Source of the DNA: JBGPYB01 sp041493035 | Lineage (GTDB): Bacteria; Acidobacteriota; Vicinamibacteria; Fen-336 | Reading direction: 5' to 3' | Length of the DNA stretch: 24,990 nucleotides | NCBI GenBank assembly: GCA_041493035.1 | Contig: JBGPYB010000066.1 | Span: 1-24,990, forward strand | Shown: in pieces, positions 1 to 7,857 of the stretch | Layout: each line of letters begins with the position of its first letter | Position numbering within the stretch: position 1 is the stretch's first letter | The notes under the pieces: model-generated | Database searches by the model: none | What the model was told of the DNA's origin: nothing | Seen by the model: the letters and a program-made list of their open reading frames with translations, nothing else | Made by a program: the position numbers and the translations under genes

Positions 1-6
1 TCCATC

Positions 7-732
7 ATGCGCCACGGGTATCCCAACACGCCGCGCAACCGCTCGCTGGCGGTGCTGGCGAACCTGGTGCTGCACCTGCACCCGATCCGGATGCGCAAGA
101 GCGGCCTGCGCGTGCGCTACACGTGGTGCATGGGAGGACTGACGTTCTTCCTGTTCCTGGTCGAGACCTTCACGGGCCTGCTGCTGATGTTCTACTACCG
201 GCCCACGGTCGCCTACGCGTACATGGACATCATCGACCTCGCGGAGCAGGTCCCTCTCGGGATCATGCGAGAGATCCACCGATGGGGGGCACACGCCATG
301 GTCATCACGGTGTGGCTCCACATGTTCCGGGTCTTCATGACGGGCTCCTACAAGCCGCCACGGGAGTTCAACTGGAACGTCGGCGTCATCCTCCTCGTCC
401 TGACGCTGCTCCTGTCGTTCACCGGCTACCTGCTCCCGTGGGACCAGCTCGCGATCTGGGCGATCACCGTCGGTTCGAACATGGCCCGAGCGACGCCGCT
501 CCTGGGTTACGAGGGGCCGGGGTCCCAGCTCCTCGTCTTAGGGGACGTAAAGATGGTCCACGCGGGGTCCGACGCGCGCTTCGCCCTGCTGGGCGGGCGC
601 TTCGTGGGCGAGGGGGCGCTCCTGCGCTTCTACGTCCTCCACTGCGTCGGCATCCCGCTGGTGGCGGGCCTTCTGATGGCGGTCCACTTCTGGAGGGTCC
701 GGAAGGACGGCGGCATCTCCGGGCCCGTGTGA
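7..732 (+). CDS. petB: Cytochrome b6-type haem b subunit of a quinol-oxidising bc complex
   Basis: This is the membrane haem-b subunit of a bc/b6f-type complex, which oxidises quinol and passes electrons across the membrane. Four helices carry two His pairs: H91/H105, and H212/H227. The second pair is spaced 15 apart, as in b6 proteins rather than mitochondrial cytochrome b (14). Cys41 in WCMGGLT aligns with Cys35 of chloroplast b6, the covalent attachment site of haem c_n, with identical spacing to the conserved YYRPTV. The C-terminus RKDGGISGPV also matches b6. About 25 extra residues lie between helices C and D (around 170-198). The start is uncertain: the frame is open to the window edge, so ATG 7 may not be the true start. 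The subunit-IV-like gene follows after 11 nt. The b6 symbol reflects homology; the host is not assumed to be photosynthetic. Confidence 0.9.
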   Translation: MRHGYPNTPRNRSLAVLANLVLHLHPIRMRKSGLRVRYTWCMGGLTFFLFLVETFTGLLLMFYYRPTVAYAYMDIIDLAEQVPLGIMREIHRWGAHAMVITVWLHMFRVFMTGSYKPPREFNWNVGVILLVLTLLLSFTGYLLPWDQLAIWAITVGSNMARATPLLGYEGPGSQLLVLGDVKMVHAGSDARFALLGGRFVGEGALLRFYVLHCVGIPLVAGLLMAVHFWRVRKDGGISGPV

Positions 733-743
733 GGGTCTGATCC

Positions 744-1832
744 ATGGCTGCTGTCGACGCCCTCAAAGGACTGATCAACGCCCTCACGACGCCATGGCTC
801 TTCATCACCCTGGCGTCGGTCCTTTTCTTCATAGCACTTCCAAGGAAGGCTTTCTGGCAACCGAAGGTGGCGGCCGCCATTGGCCTGCTGGCCGCGGCTT
901 TCGTGGCCGTGTCGATGCTCGACAAGAACTTCCTCCTCATCGTCAAGAAGCCCGACAACGTCCCCATCGTGGCGATGCTGTTTCTGGTCGGCTTCTTCAT
1001 CTGGCTGAGCCTCTACCAGGCTCACCAGAACGACGATCGGATCGCGCGCGGCGAGCCTCCCGCCGAGGCGTCGGGCGGCGAGAACGAGAAGACCTGGGTA
1101 TGGCCCGATCTCGTCTACACCGAGCTGCTCGTCATGATCATCGGGATGATCATCCTCGTCGCCTGGGGGATGGCCTTCCACGCCCCCATCGAGGAACCCG
1201 CGAATCCGGCTCGGACGCCAAACCCCAGCAAGGCCCCGTGGTACTTCCTGGGGCTCCAGGAGATGCTCGTTTACTACGACCCGTGGCTCGCCGGCGTCGT
1301 CTTCCCGAGCCTCATCATCGTGGGGCTGATGGCGATCCCCTACATCGACACGAACCCCAAGGGGAACGGCTACTTCAGCTTCAAGGAGCGGCGAGCCGAA
1401 ATCACACTGTACATGTTCGGCTTCCTGATCCTGTGGGTCCTGCTCGTGGTCCTGGGGACGTTCCTCCGGGGGCCCAACTGGAACATCTTCGGGCCATACG
1501 AGCTCTGGGACATCCACAAACTCGAAGCCCTGGTGAACGTGAACCTGTCGGAGTACATCTGGGTCAAGGGGCTCCACACCAAGCTTCCGACCAACATGTT
1601 CGTGAGAGAGATCTTCGGGATCCTGGCCGTGGTGTTCTACGTGCTCGTGCTGCCGGCCGTCCTGGCGAAGACGATCCTGAAGAAGTACTACCTGAAGCTG
1701 GGGCCGTGGCGCTACGCCGTGTTCGTGATGCTCTTCCTGGGCATGGTGGCGCTCCCCATCAAGATGATCCTGCGCTGGACGATCACCCTGAAATACATCG
1801 TGTCGATGCCCGAGATCTTCTTCAACATATGA
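744..1832 (+). CDS. Cytochrome b C-terminal / subunit IV-like membrane protein
   Basis: This is the second half of the split cytochrome b, corresponding to PetD (subunit IV) but at 362 aa more than twice its usual size of about 160. Three extra predicted helices (about 15-33, 42-60, 73-92) precede the subunit-IV core, which starts at WPDLVYTE (about 120). The core carries EEPANPA and then APWY (164-167) where bc1 and b6f complexes have PEWY in the quinol-oxidising (Qo) site, so the usual Glu is Ala. Further helices follow at about 183-201, 220-240, 285-310 and 322-344, with an RGPNW motif at 242-246. It lies 11 nt after the b6 gene and 43 nt before the octahaem cytochrome, so the three are surely co-transcribed. 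Assignment to the complex is firm. The role of the extra helices is unknown. Confidence 0.85.
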   Translation: MAAVDALKGLINALTTPWLFITLASVLFFIALPRKAFWQPKVAAAIGLLAAAFVAVSMLDKNFLLIVKKPDNVPIVAMLFLVGFFIWLSLYQAHQNDDRIARGEPPAEASGGENEKTWVWPDLVYTELLVMIIGMIILVAWGMAFHAPIEEPANPARTPNPSKAPWYFLGLQEMLVYYDPWLAGVVFPSLIIVGLMAIPYIDTNPKGNGYFSFKERRAEITLYMFGFLILWVLLVVLGTFLRGPNWNIFGPYELWDIHKLEALVNVNLSEYIWVKGLHTKLPTNMFVREIFGILAVVFYVLVLPAVLAKTILKKYYLKLGPWRYAVFVMLFLGMVALPIKMILRWTITLKYIVSMPEIFFNI

Positions 1833-1875
1833 GCCGCCGCGCACAAGAAAGACACGAAGGAGTGGTGGCCTGAGC

Positions 1876-4785
1876 ATGCCTGCCAAGCCTGAGCCCGGCC
1901 GCGATCCGAGCATGGCCGACCGCACGAATCAGCTGAACGTCGTCTTCCTTCTCTCCTCCCTCGGCCTGCTTCTCGCCGTCTCCTGGATGATCTGGGCCGA
2001 CTACAACCGCGGGTGGAAGACGTACCAGATCGAGTTCAACAAGCTCGAGACCGCCCAGACTCGCGAGCAGCGCGACGCCGCCGGAGCGAAGGTAGACGCG
2101 CCCCATCGCAAGGAGCTCGAGGAGCTGATCGCCCGCGGAGAAGCCGAGGTCGCGGCCCGCCGCGCCGAACTCGCGAAGGCGCAGAAGGATCTCGACAAGC
2201 TGAACGGCGAGTGGTACGGCGTTGATCAGAACTTCCGCTTCACCAAGGCCAAGATCGACGTGTCCCGATACAACTACGAGGAAGCTGCCCACGCCGGGAG
2301 CGGCAGCGCCGCTCGGAAGAAAGCCGGCCTCGAGGCGCTCGAGGGGGAGTGGGCCGGCTACAGGATCGCCCTGGAGAAGGTCACGGCGGACCGCGACGCC
2401 GCGAGTGACGCGCTAAAGGCCCTGGAGAAGACGCGTCTCGACGCCGAGAAGACGCAGAAGGAACTCTACACCGACCGCGATCGCCTCGACGAGAAGCTCC
2501 GCAAGATCCAGCCGGGCTTCGTCTCCTTCGTCCGAAACCTGCCCATCCTCGACATGGCGAACCCGTCCCTGAAGGTCGCCCAGATCATGCCGGCGAACCT
2601 CTACGACGACGTGATCTTTTCGCCGACGCCGAAGGTGGACCGCTGCACGACCTGTCATCTCGGCATCGACAAGAAGGGGTACGAGAAGGCGCCCCAACCC
2701 TACACGACCCATCCGGACTTCGAGACCTACCTCCGCGGCGGCCACGCCATCGAGAGGATCGGCTGCACGGCCTGCCACCTGGGACGCGGGCGCGCCACGG
2801 GTTTCCGGGAGGCCGTCCACACCGTCGCTACGCGGGAGCAGGAGAAGGACTGGGGAAAGTACACCCACACCAGGGAATACGAGCGCTGGCACCAGTGGGA
2901 CTATCCCATGCTGGCCAAGGGGCACACGGAGTCGCAGTGCGCCAAGTGCCATCAGGGCGTCGTGGAGGTGCCCAAGGCCGAGCGACTCAACACCGGCATC
3001 TTCCTGATCGAAAAGTACGGCTGCTTCGGCTGCCACAAGATCAAGGGCTGGGAAAACCTGCGCAAGGCGGGCCCCGATCTCACGAAGATCGCGGCCAAGA
3101 CCACCCCCGAATGGATCTTCCGCTGGGTGAAGGAACCGAGAGCCTTTCGGCCCACGCGGATGCCCCAGATCTGGGACGTTCGTATCGCCGAGACCGACGA
3201 CCAGAAAGCCCGGAACAACTCCGAGATCAACGCGGTCGTGGCCTACATCACCGAAAAGTCCGCGAGCGAGTCCTACCCCGCTCCGCCCAAGGGGAGCCTC
3301 GACGCCGGGCGCAAGGCCTTCGAGACCGTCGGCTGTCTCGCATGTCACCGCGTCGGCGACGACAAGCGCGGAATCCCGGGGATCGCCGCGGCGGCCTATC
3401 GCACCCACGGACCGAACCTCGACGGCACGGGGAGCAAGGTGAACGCCGGCTGGCTCTATGCCTGGGTCCGCAACCCCAAGTCGTACTGGCACGAGACGAA
3501 GATGCCGAGCCTGAGGCTCACCGAGGGAGAGGCCGCCGACATCACGGCCTATCTGATGAGCCTGAAGAACGAGGCCTTCGCCGAGCGACCGCACCCGGCC
3601 ATGGACGCCAAGGTCCGCGACACCATCATCCTCGAGTACCTTTCGGCGCAGTTCACCGTCGCCCAGGCCGACGAGAAGCTGAAGGGAATGGACGATCACG
3701 CCCGCACGCAGTTCCTGGGCGAAAAGAGCATCGGCCGATACGGCTGCTTCGGGTGCCACACGATCGGTGGATTCGAAAAGACGTCGCCGACGGGTGTCGA
3801 GCTGACCGAGGAGGGTTCGAAGCTCGTGGAGCGTCTCGACTTCGGCTTCGAGCACGACATTCCCCACACGTTGCCGGGGTGGATCCACAGGAAGCTCATG
3901 GAGCCCCGCGTCTTCGACCGGGACAAGATCAAGAAGCCGGAGGAACTCCTCCGGATGCCGAAGTTCCACTTCGAGTCCGAAGAAGCTGACGCCATCGTGA
4001 CGGCGGTGCAGTCGTTCACCAAGGAACAGGTGCCCCTGGCCGCCCAGAAGCAGCTCGGCGCCGACGAACGCTACGTCGAGAAGGGCCGCCGCCTGATCCG
4101 CAACCTCAACTGCCAGGGTTGCCACGTGATCGGCGGAAAGGGCGGCACCGTTCGCGCGATCATCGAAAGCCAGCTCGAGGCCTCGGGGGGAGAGGTGGTG
4201 CAAGCGCAGGCCTTCTCACCGCCCATCCTCTACAACGAGGAGTCGCAGGTTGGGGAAGGATCCCGCGTGCAGACCGCCTGGCTCCACGAGTTCCTGGGCA
4301 ACCCGGAGAACCGCGTCCGACCGTGGCTCCAGATGCGGATGCCCACCTTCGAGTTCACCGAAGAGGAGAAGAACGCCATCACCCGCTACTTCGCGGCGAT
4401 GGACAAGGCTCCCTACCCCTATGATCCGAAGCCGACCCTTGACGCGACGACGGTTGCGGCCGGCAAGGATCTCTTCGGCAAATGGCAGTGCGTGAAGTGC
4501 CACGTAGTGGCCGGCAAGCTGCCGAACCAGGATCCGGCCAACATGGCCCCCGACCTGGCGAAGGTTCCGGAGCGTCTCCGGGCCGACTGGCTCTCGCAGT
4601 GGCTCGCCGACCCGGGCAGGATCATGCCGGGACCCCGCATGCCGTCGAACTTCCCCGTCGATCCCAAGGAAAATGCGTTTCCGGAAATCCTGGGCGGCGA
4701 TCAGAAGAAGCAGATCGAGGCCGTGCGGGCCTATCTGCTGACTCTCGGGAAGGGCGGCACCGTGGGTTTGACGGCCGACCGATAG
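1876..4785 (+). CDS. Membrane-anchored octahaem cytochrome c with coiled-coil stalk
   Basis: A 969-aa protein likely to be the periplasmic electron acceptor of the bc complex, in place of cytochrome c1 or f. An uncleaved signal-anchor helix (about 20-40) is followed by a charged, Ala/Glu/Lys-rich coiled coil (about 50-215). Eight CXXCH haem-binding motifs then have their first Cys at 257, 297, 355, 383, 487, 624, 746 and 872. Haems 4-8 sit in repeated monohaem-like modules. Most show a W(L/I)xxW-xxxP stretch and then an MP dipeptide (for example RMP near 429), the expected Met ligand. Haems 1-3 lie in a separate N-terminal block with many His residues. AAGGAG lies 13 nt before ATG 1876, a long spacer; ATG 1912 (codon 13) is an alternative that keeps the helix. 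I cannot name an exact family. Confidence 0.85.
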   Translation: MPAKPEPGRDPSMADRTNQLNVVFLLSSLGLLLAVSWMIWADYNRGWKTYQIEFNKLETAQTREQRDAAGAKVDAPHRKELEELIARGEAEVAARRAELAKAQKDLDKLNGEWYGVDQNFRFTKAKIDVSRYNYEEAAHAGSGSAARKKAGLEALEGEWAGYRIALEKVTADRDAASDALKALEKTRLDAEKTQKELYTDRDRLDEKLRKIQPGFVSFVRNLPILDMANPSLKVAQIMPANLYDDVIFSPTPKVDRCTTCHLGIDKKGYEKAPQPYTTHPDFETYLRGGHAIERIGCTACHLGRGRATGFREAVHTVATREQEKDWGKYTHTREYERWHQWDYPMLAKGHTESQCAKCHQGVVEVPKAERLNTGIFLIEKYGCFGCHKIKGWENLRKAGPDLTKIAAKTTPEWIFRWVKEPRAFRPTRMPQIWDVRIAETDDQKARNNSEINAVVAYITEKSASESYPAPPKGSLDAGRKAFETVGCLACHRVGDDKRGIPGIAAAAYRTHGPNLDGTGSKVNAGWLYAWVRNPKSYWHETKMPSLRLTEGEAADITAYLMSLKNEAFAERPHPAMDAKVRDTIILEYLSAQFTVAQADEKLKGMDDHARTQFLGEKSIGRYGCFGCHTIGGFEKTSPTGVELTEEGSKLVERLDFGFEHDIPHTLPGWIHRKLMEPRVFDRDKIKKPEELLRMPKFHFESEEADAIVTAVQSFTKEQVPLAAQKQLGADERYVEKGRRLIRNLNCQGCHVIGGKGGTVRAIIESQLEASGGEVVQAQAFSPPILYNEESQVGEGSRVQTAWLHEFLGNPENRVRPWLQMRMPTFEFTEEEKNAITRYFAAMDKAPYPYDPKPTLDATTVAAGKDLFGKWQCVKCHVVAGKLPNQDPANMAPDLAKVPERLRADWLSQWLADPGRIMPGPRMPSNFPVDPKENAFPEILGGDQKKQIEAVRAYLLTLGKGGTVGLTADR

Positions 4786-4798
4786 GGCAGGTGGCAGG

Positions 4799-5521
4799 CT
4801 GACCGAAGAGGCGCACTCGAAGTCCTACACCCTGATCGTCGGTCCCGATGGACGGGACCGCGCTTGGGTCGAAGGGACCCTGCTGCGAGGGGACCTCGGC
4901 GTCCGGACGGCGACCGAGGCCGACGTTCTCGTCGCGCGCGACCTCTTGCCCCCGCGTCTCGTGATCCTCGACGACACTCAACCGCGGGCCGAGCGAATGT
5001 CCACCCTCCGGCATCTCCAGACCCACCCCCCCCTCAAGGGGATCCCGCTCCTGGTTCTCTCCTACGAGAGCGACATCGACAGCTTCACCGATGCGATCAC
5101 GAAGGGAGCCGCCGCGTACCTGGTGAAACCCGTGAGCGCCGAGGAGCTGCTGGCGGTGGCCAAGCGCCTCTCGGGGTGGGTCGGGACGAGCGATCATACC
5201 GAGCGTCGACGGAGGGTGCGCCGCCCGTTGCTCCTCAAGGTCGAGGTACAACTCCGCGCCACCAAGGCGAAGGCCATGGGCCAGACCATCGACGCGAGCG
5301 GCAGCGGATGCCGGATCGAGATCCCAGCCGAAGTTCGACAGGGGGATCTCCTTCGCCTGATCCTTCAGGGCCAGGACTCCTCGACCCACGTGGCTCTGGG
5401 CGTCGACGTGCGCTGGAGCCAACCCACGCCGACCGGGTGGGTCGCGGGGTGTCGCTTCACGGGAACGACGGCGCTCCTTGCGGGAAAGATCCTGGGCTTC
5501 GTCTCGACCGGCATGACTTAG
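4799..5521 (+). CDS. Receiver-PilZ protein with no canonical start codon at its 5' end
   Basis: A degenerate response-regulator receiver is joined to a c-di-GMP-binding PilZ domain. In the reading from CTG 4799 (240 aa), the first receiver strand is YTLIVGPD (10-17), where the usual acidic pair is only partly kept. The phospho-acceptor region is VILDD (Asp58) and the conserved Lys is in YLVKPV. PilZ follows, with an Arg-rich RRRRVRR and DASGSG, which fits the D/NxSxxG motif, so c-di-GMP binding is plausible. The frame is open from the TGA at 4769, but no ATG, GTG or TTG occurs before TTG 4946. Starting there would delete the first half of the receiver. CTG 4799, preceded by AGGTGG and GCAGG, is the best candidate start. 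The gene begins 13 nt after the octahaem cytochrome gene and is probably in its operon. Confidence 0.7.
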   Translation: MTEEAHSKSYTLIVGPDGRDRAWVEGTLLRGDLGVRTATEADVLVARDLLPPRLVILDDTQPRAERMSTLRHLQTHPPLKGIPLLVLSYESDIDSFTDAITKGAAAYLVKPVSAEELLAVAKRLSGWVGTSDHTERRRRVRRPLLLKVEVQLRATKAKAMGQTIDASGSGCRIEIPAEVRQGDLLRLILQGQDSSTHVALGVDVRWSQPTPTGWVAGCRFTGTTALLAGKILGFVSTGMT

Positions 5522-5586
5522 TGGTCCAGTCCAGAAGTTCGGTGACGTATTCACGTGGGGATCACGCGGCCTTGGTGCGGGCTGCC

Positions 5587-6990
5587 CTAGGGGCCCCCCT
5601 GGGACTCCGCGCCTGTTGGCCCGGAGCCAAGAACGATCCGGAACGTGCTGCCCTTCCCTCCTTCGCTCTGGAGCTCGATCCGCCCACCGTGCCTCTCCAC
5701 GGCCCAGCGTGCGATGGATAGCCCGAGACCGGCGCCCCCCTCATCGCGCGACCGGCCACTGTCCACGCGGTAGAAGCGTTCGAAGACGCGTGAGAGATCG
5801 GCCTCGGGGATTCCGGGTCCTTCGTCCCCAACCTCAACAACGGCTTCGCCGGCACCGTTCCTTCCCACCGTGATCCTGATGGCCGAGCCTCGCGGGGAGA
5901 ATTTGATGGCGTTGTCAGTAAGGCTGATGAGCGCCTGCCGGAGGAGAAGCGGGTCCGCTTCGACCCGAATGTCTTCGCTAACTGCGACTTCGATCCGCTG
6001 ATCCTTTTCCTCGGCGAGGATCTCGAGAAGAGACACAGTGCTCTTCACCAACTCGAACAGGCTCAGCTCCTGGCGGTGGATGCCCCTGCCGGCGTCGGCG
6101 CGAGAGAGGACGAGCAAGCTGTCGACGAGACGTGACAGCCGGTCCACCTCCTCGAGCATGCTGCCGATGGTTTCGCGGTATCGCTCGGGGTCCTTCTGAT
6201 CTTGGAGTGCCACTTCTCCGACGGCGCGGATGACGGTCAGGGGCGTGCGCAGCTCATGGGAGGCGTCCGCGGTGAAGCGACGAAGCTGCGCGAAAGAGTC
6301 CTCAATTCTCGAGAGGGAAAGGTTGAAGACGCGGGCCAAATGGCCCAACTCGTCGTCGGGGTTCTCGACGATGAGGCGCTCGCCAAGGTGTTCTGCCGTC
6401 AACTTCTCGGCTTGTTGTGCCATCCGCCCCAACGGTGCGAGAGCGCGCCTGGCCAGCCAATGCCCCCCGAGGCCCGCGATGGCAACCGCGGCCGGCAGGC
6501 CAAGGAGGATGCCGAGCCTCAGGAGGTCCCATTCGTGGCGAAAGCCCTCCTCGCTCAGAGCCACACGGAGGAGGACGCGGCGTCCTCCAATCTCGTGCAT
6601 CCTGCCACGGACGCGGAGCGGCGTTCCATCCCCGAGGATGCGGGAAACGGGAGAGACCTCCGGTGTGCCGGCCGGCGGTCCGCCGAGCCCCTCCTGGCCC
6701 AAACGCTCGCTGCGATAGAGGAGCGTCCCGTCCGTGGCCCATACCTCCACCAGGCCCGGGTGGCGTCTCTCGTACTCGTGGCCGACGAAGCGGACGGCGC
6801 CGTCGGGCCCTGGGTGGAGCCGCTCTTCGGCCTCCTCGTACTCCACATGGAGATTGGCGTCCAGTTCCCGCCGCAAGGAAAGGTAGAGGAAAGACAACGT
6901 CACGCCCACGTAGAGCGCCAGTACCCCCGTGAGGATACCCGCGTACCAAAGCGTGAGCCGGGTCCGGAGGCGCAAGGGTCGCACGCGCAT
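5587..6990 (-). CDS. Sensor histidine kinase (CusS/PhoQ-like architecture)
   Basis: A 467-aa membrane sensor kinase and partner of the regulator just upstream. Its N-terminal helix (about 12-37) is followed by a periplasmic region (about 40-155) and a second helix (about 157-178). A HAMP domain comes next (about 179-230), then HisKA with ADASHELRTPL (phospho-accepting His245). The ATPase domain has an N box (DNAIKF), G1 (DEGPGIP), an F box (ERFYR) and G2 (GGAGLGLSIAR), so all catalytic motifs are intact. The gene starts 4 nt after the regulator's stop codon, and the pair forms an operon. The periplasmic loop has no domain I recognise, so the signal is unknown. Resemblance to metal-sensing kinases is only architectural. 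Confidence 0.93.
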   Translation of the reverse strand: MRVRPLRLRTRLTLWYAGILTGVLALYVGVTLSFLYLSLRRELDANLHVEYEEAEERLHPGPDGAVRFVGHEYERRHPGLVEVWATDGTLLYRSERLGQEGLGGPPAGTPEVSPVSRILGDGTPLRVRGRMHEIGGRRVLLRVALSEEGFRHEWDLLRLGILLGLPAAVAIAGLGGHWLARRALAPLGRMAQQAEKLTAEHLGERLIVENPDDELGHLARVFNLSLSRIEDSFAQLRRFTADASHELRTPLTVIRAVGEVALQDQKDPERYRETIGSMLEEVDRLSRLVDSLLVLSRADAGRGIHRQELSLFELVKSTVSLLEILAEEKDQRIEVAVSEDIRVEADPLLLRQALISLTDNAIKFSPRGSAIRITVGRNGAGEAVVEVGDEGPGIPEADLSRVFERFYRVDSGRSRDEGGAGLGLSIARWAVERHGGRIELQSEGGKGSTFRIVLGSGPTGAESQGGP

Positions 6991-6994
6991 TTCT

Positions 6995-7678
6995 CTAGGC
7001 CGGACCTTCCTTGAGGATGAACCCGACCCCTCTCAGCGTGTGGATCAGGTTGGCTTCAAATGGGTCGTCGACCTTCCGTCGTAGCCGAGCGATATGGACG
7101 TCGATGACATTGTCGAGGGGCGTCCCACGCCCGGATTCCTTCCAAACGTCCCGGGCCAACATTTCTCGGGAAACGACACGTCCCTGGTGCCGAAACAGGT
7201 ATTCGAGCAGGTCGAACTCGCGGGCCGTGAGCTCGAGGGGCTGGCCACCGCGAATCGCGCGGTGCGCTGGGACGTCCATTTCGAGGTCGGCTAGCTTCAA
7301 TTCGGAAGCCTGCTCGGTTCGGCCGCGACGGAGGAGCGCCCGGACACGAGCCAGGAGCTCCGGGAAGGCAAAAGGCTTCACGAGGTAGTCATCGGCGCCG
7401 GCGTCGAGCCCGCGCACACGATCCTCAACGGTATCGCGGGCGGTCAGGACCAGGACCGGCGACCTTCGGTCGCGCGTTCTGAGCGTCGCCAGCACTTCGA
7501 GGCCATCATGACCCGGCAGCATCAGATCGAGGATGACGAGGTCGAGGGATCCGGCGTTCAGGAGGTAGTAACCTTCCTCTCCCGTTCGGGCCACAACCAC
7601 CTCGTAGGCCTCTCGCTCGAGCCCCTCCTTCAGAGCCAGAGCCACTTTGGGTTCGTCCTCGACGACCAAGATTCGCAT
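6995..7678 (-). CDS. OmpR/CusR-family DNA-binding response regulator
   Basis: A 227-aa regulator. Its receiver has the acidic pair E8/D9, phospho-acceptor Asp51 (VILDLMLPG), Thr79 and Lys101 (YLVKPF). A winged-helix Trans_reg_C domain follows (about 125-224) with the recognition-helix region DNVIDVHIARLRRKV and the C-terminal hairpin TLRGVGF. The receiver reads most like the CusR/CopR branch of the family. It is transcribed with the kinase and diverges from the TonB receptor. A 27-bp palindrome (7722-7748) in the shared promoter, repeated upstream of the propeller gene at 11659-11685, is the likely binding site. A TATCAT -10 box at 7692-7697 lies 24 nt from the palindrome and would give a very short leader. 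Confidence 0.93.
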   Translation of the reverse strand: MRILVVEDEPKVALALKEGLEREAYEVVVARTGEEGYYLLNAGSLDLVILDLMLPGHDGLEVLATLRTRDRRSPVLVLTARDTVEDRVRGLDAGADDYLVKPFAFPELLARVRALLRRGRTEQASELKLADLEMDVPAHRAIRGGQPLELTAREFDLLEYLFRHQGRVVSREMLARDVWKESGRGTPLDNVIDVHIARLRRKVDDPFEANLIHTLRGVGFILKEGPA

Positions 7679-7691
7679 TCCAGAAACCGCG

Positions 7692-7697
7692 ATGATA
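7692..7697 (-). promoter_or_regulatory. Putative -10 box of the two-component operon
   Basis: TATCAT on the - strand, 13 nt before the regulator ATG and 24 nt from the palindromic element. No good -35 hexamer is visible, as expected for an activator-dependent promoter. The predicted leader is only about 6-7 nt. This call rests on spacing and sequence only. Confidence 0.4.
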
Positions 7698-7721
7698 AGG
7701 CCGAACGGGGCATCGGGTCCT

Positions 7722-7748
7722 CTGAAGAGATTCTTAACGACTCTTCAG
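7722..7748. promoter_or_regulatory. 27-bp palindromic operator, copy 1
   Basis: Perfect 8-bp arms, CTGAAGAG and CTCTTCAG, flank an 11-nt centre containing CTTAAC. Read on the - strand it also contains GTTAAG-N5-CTTCAG, an 11-bp-spaced direct repeat of the kind bound by OmpR-family regulators. It lies between the regulator gene (-) and the TonB receptor gene (+). A near-identical copy (25/27) occurs at 11659-11685. It is the likely binding site of the adjacent response regulator; the identity of the binding protein is inference. Confidence 0.75.
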
Positions 7749-7771
7749 GCACGCTTTAGGAGACAGATCAG

Positions 7772-7777
7772 TACAAT
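7772..7777 (+). promoter_or_regulatory. -10 box of the TonB receptor promoter
   Basis: TACAAT, five of six matches to TATAAT, begins 23 nt after the palindromic operator. The same hexamer at the same distance follows operator copy 2. The expected -35 position (7749-7754, GCACGC) is poor and abuts the operator, fitting activation by a regulator bound next to RNA polymerase. Transcription would start near 7784, which argues against TTG 7786 as the start codon. Confidence 0.6.
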
Positions 7778-7857
7778 TTGAGGTCTTGGCCACTCCGCGA
7801 ACCGAACCCGACGCCTTCTGCGACCCAGCCGCTGAGGCTGCCAAGCCCGGACGGAAA

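Noticed and set aside
630..1925. Long - strand frame of 431 codons across the two cytochrome b genes
   Set aside because: It is antisense to two clearly conserved membrane proteins; its His/Asp/Glu-rich product shows no recognisable domain and is a GC-bias artefact.
2413..4203. Long - strand frame of 596 codons inside the octahaem cytochrome gene
   Set aside because: The + strand encodes eight CXXCH motifs throughout; the antisense product has no domain pattern.
4791..4802. GTG 4791 as the receiver-PilZ start
   Set aside because: It is in a different frame and reaches a stop codon after three codons.
7786..7857. TTG 7786 as the TonB receptor start
   Set aside because: It lies about 8 nt after the -10 box, at the predicted transcription start, and would place a non-hydrophobic stretch before the signal peptide.
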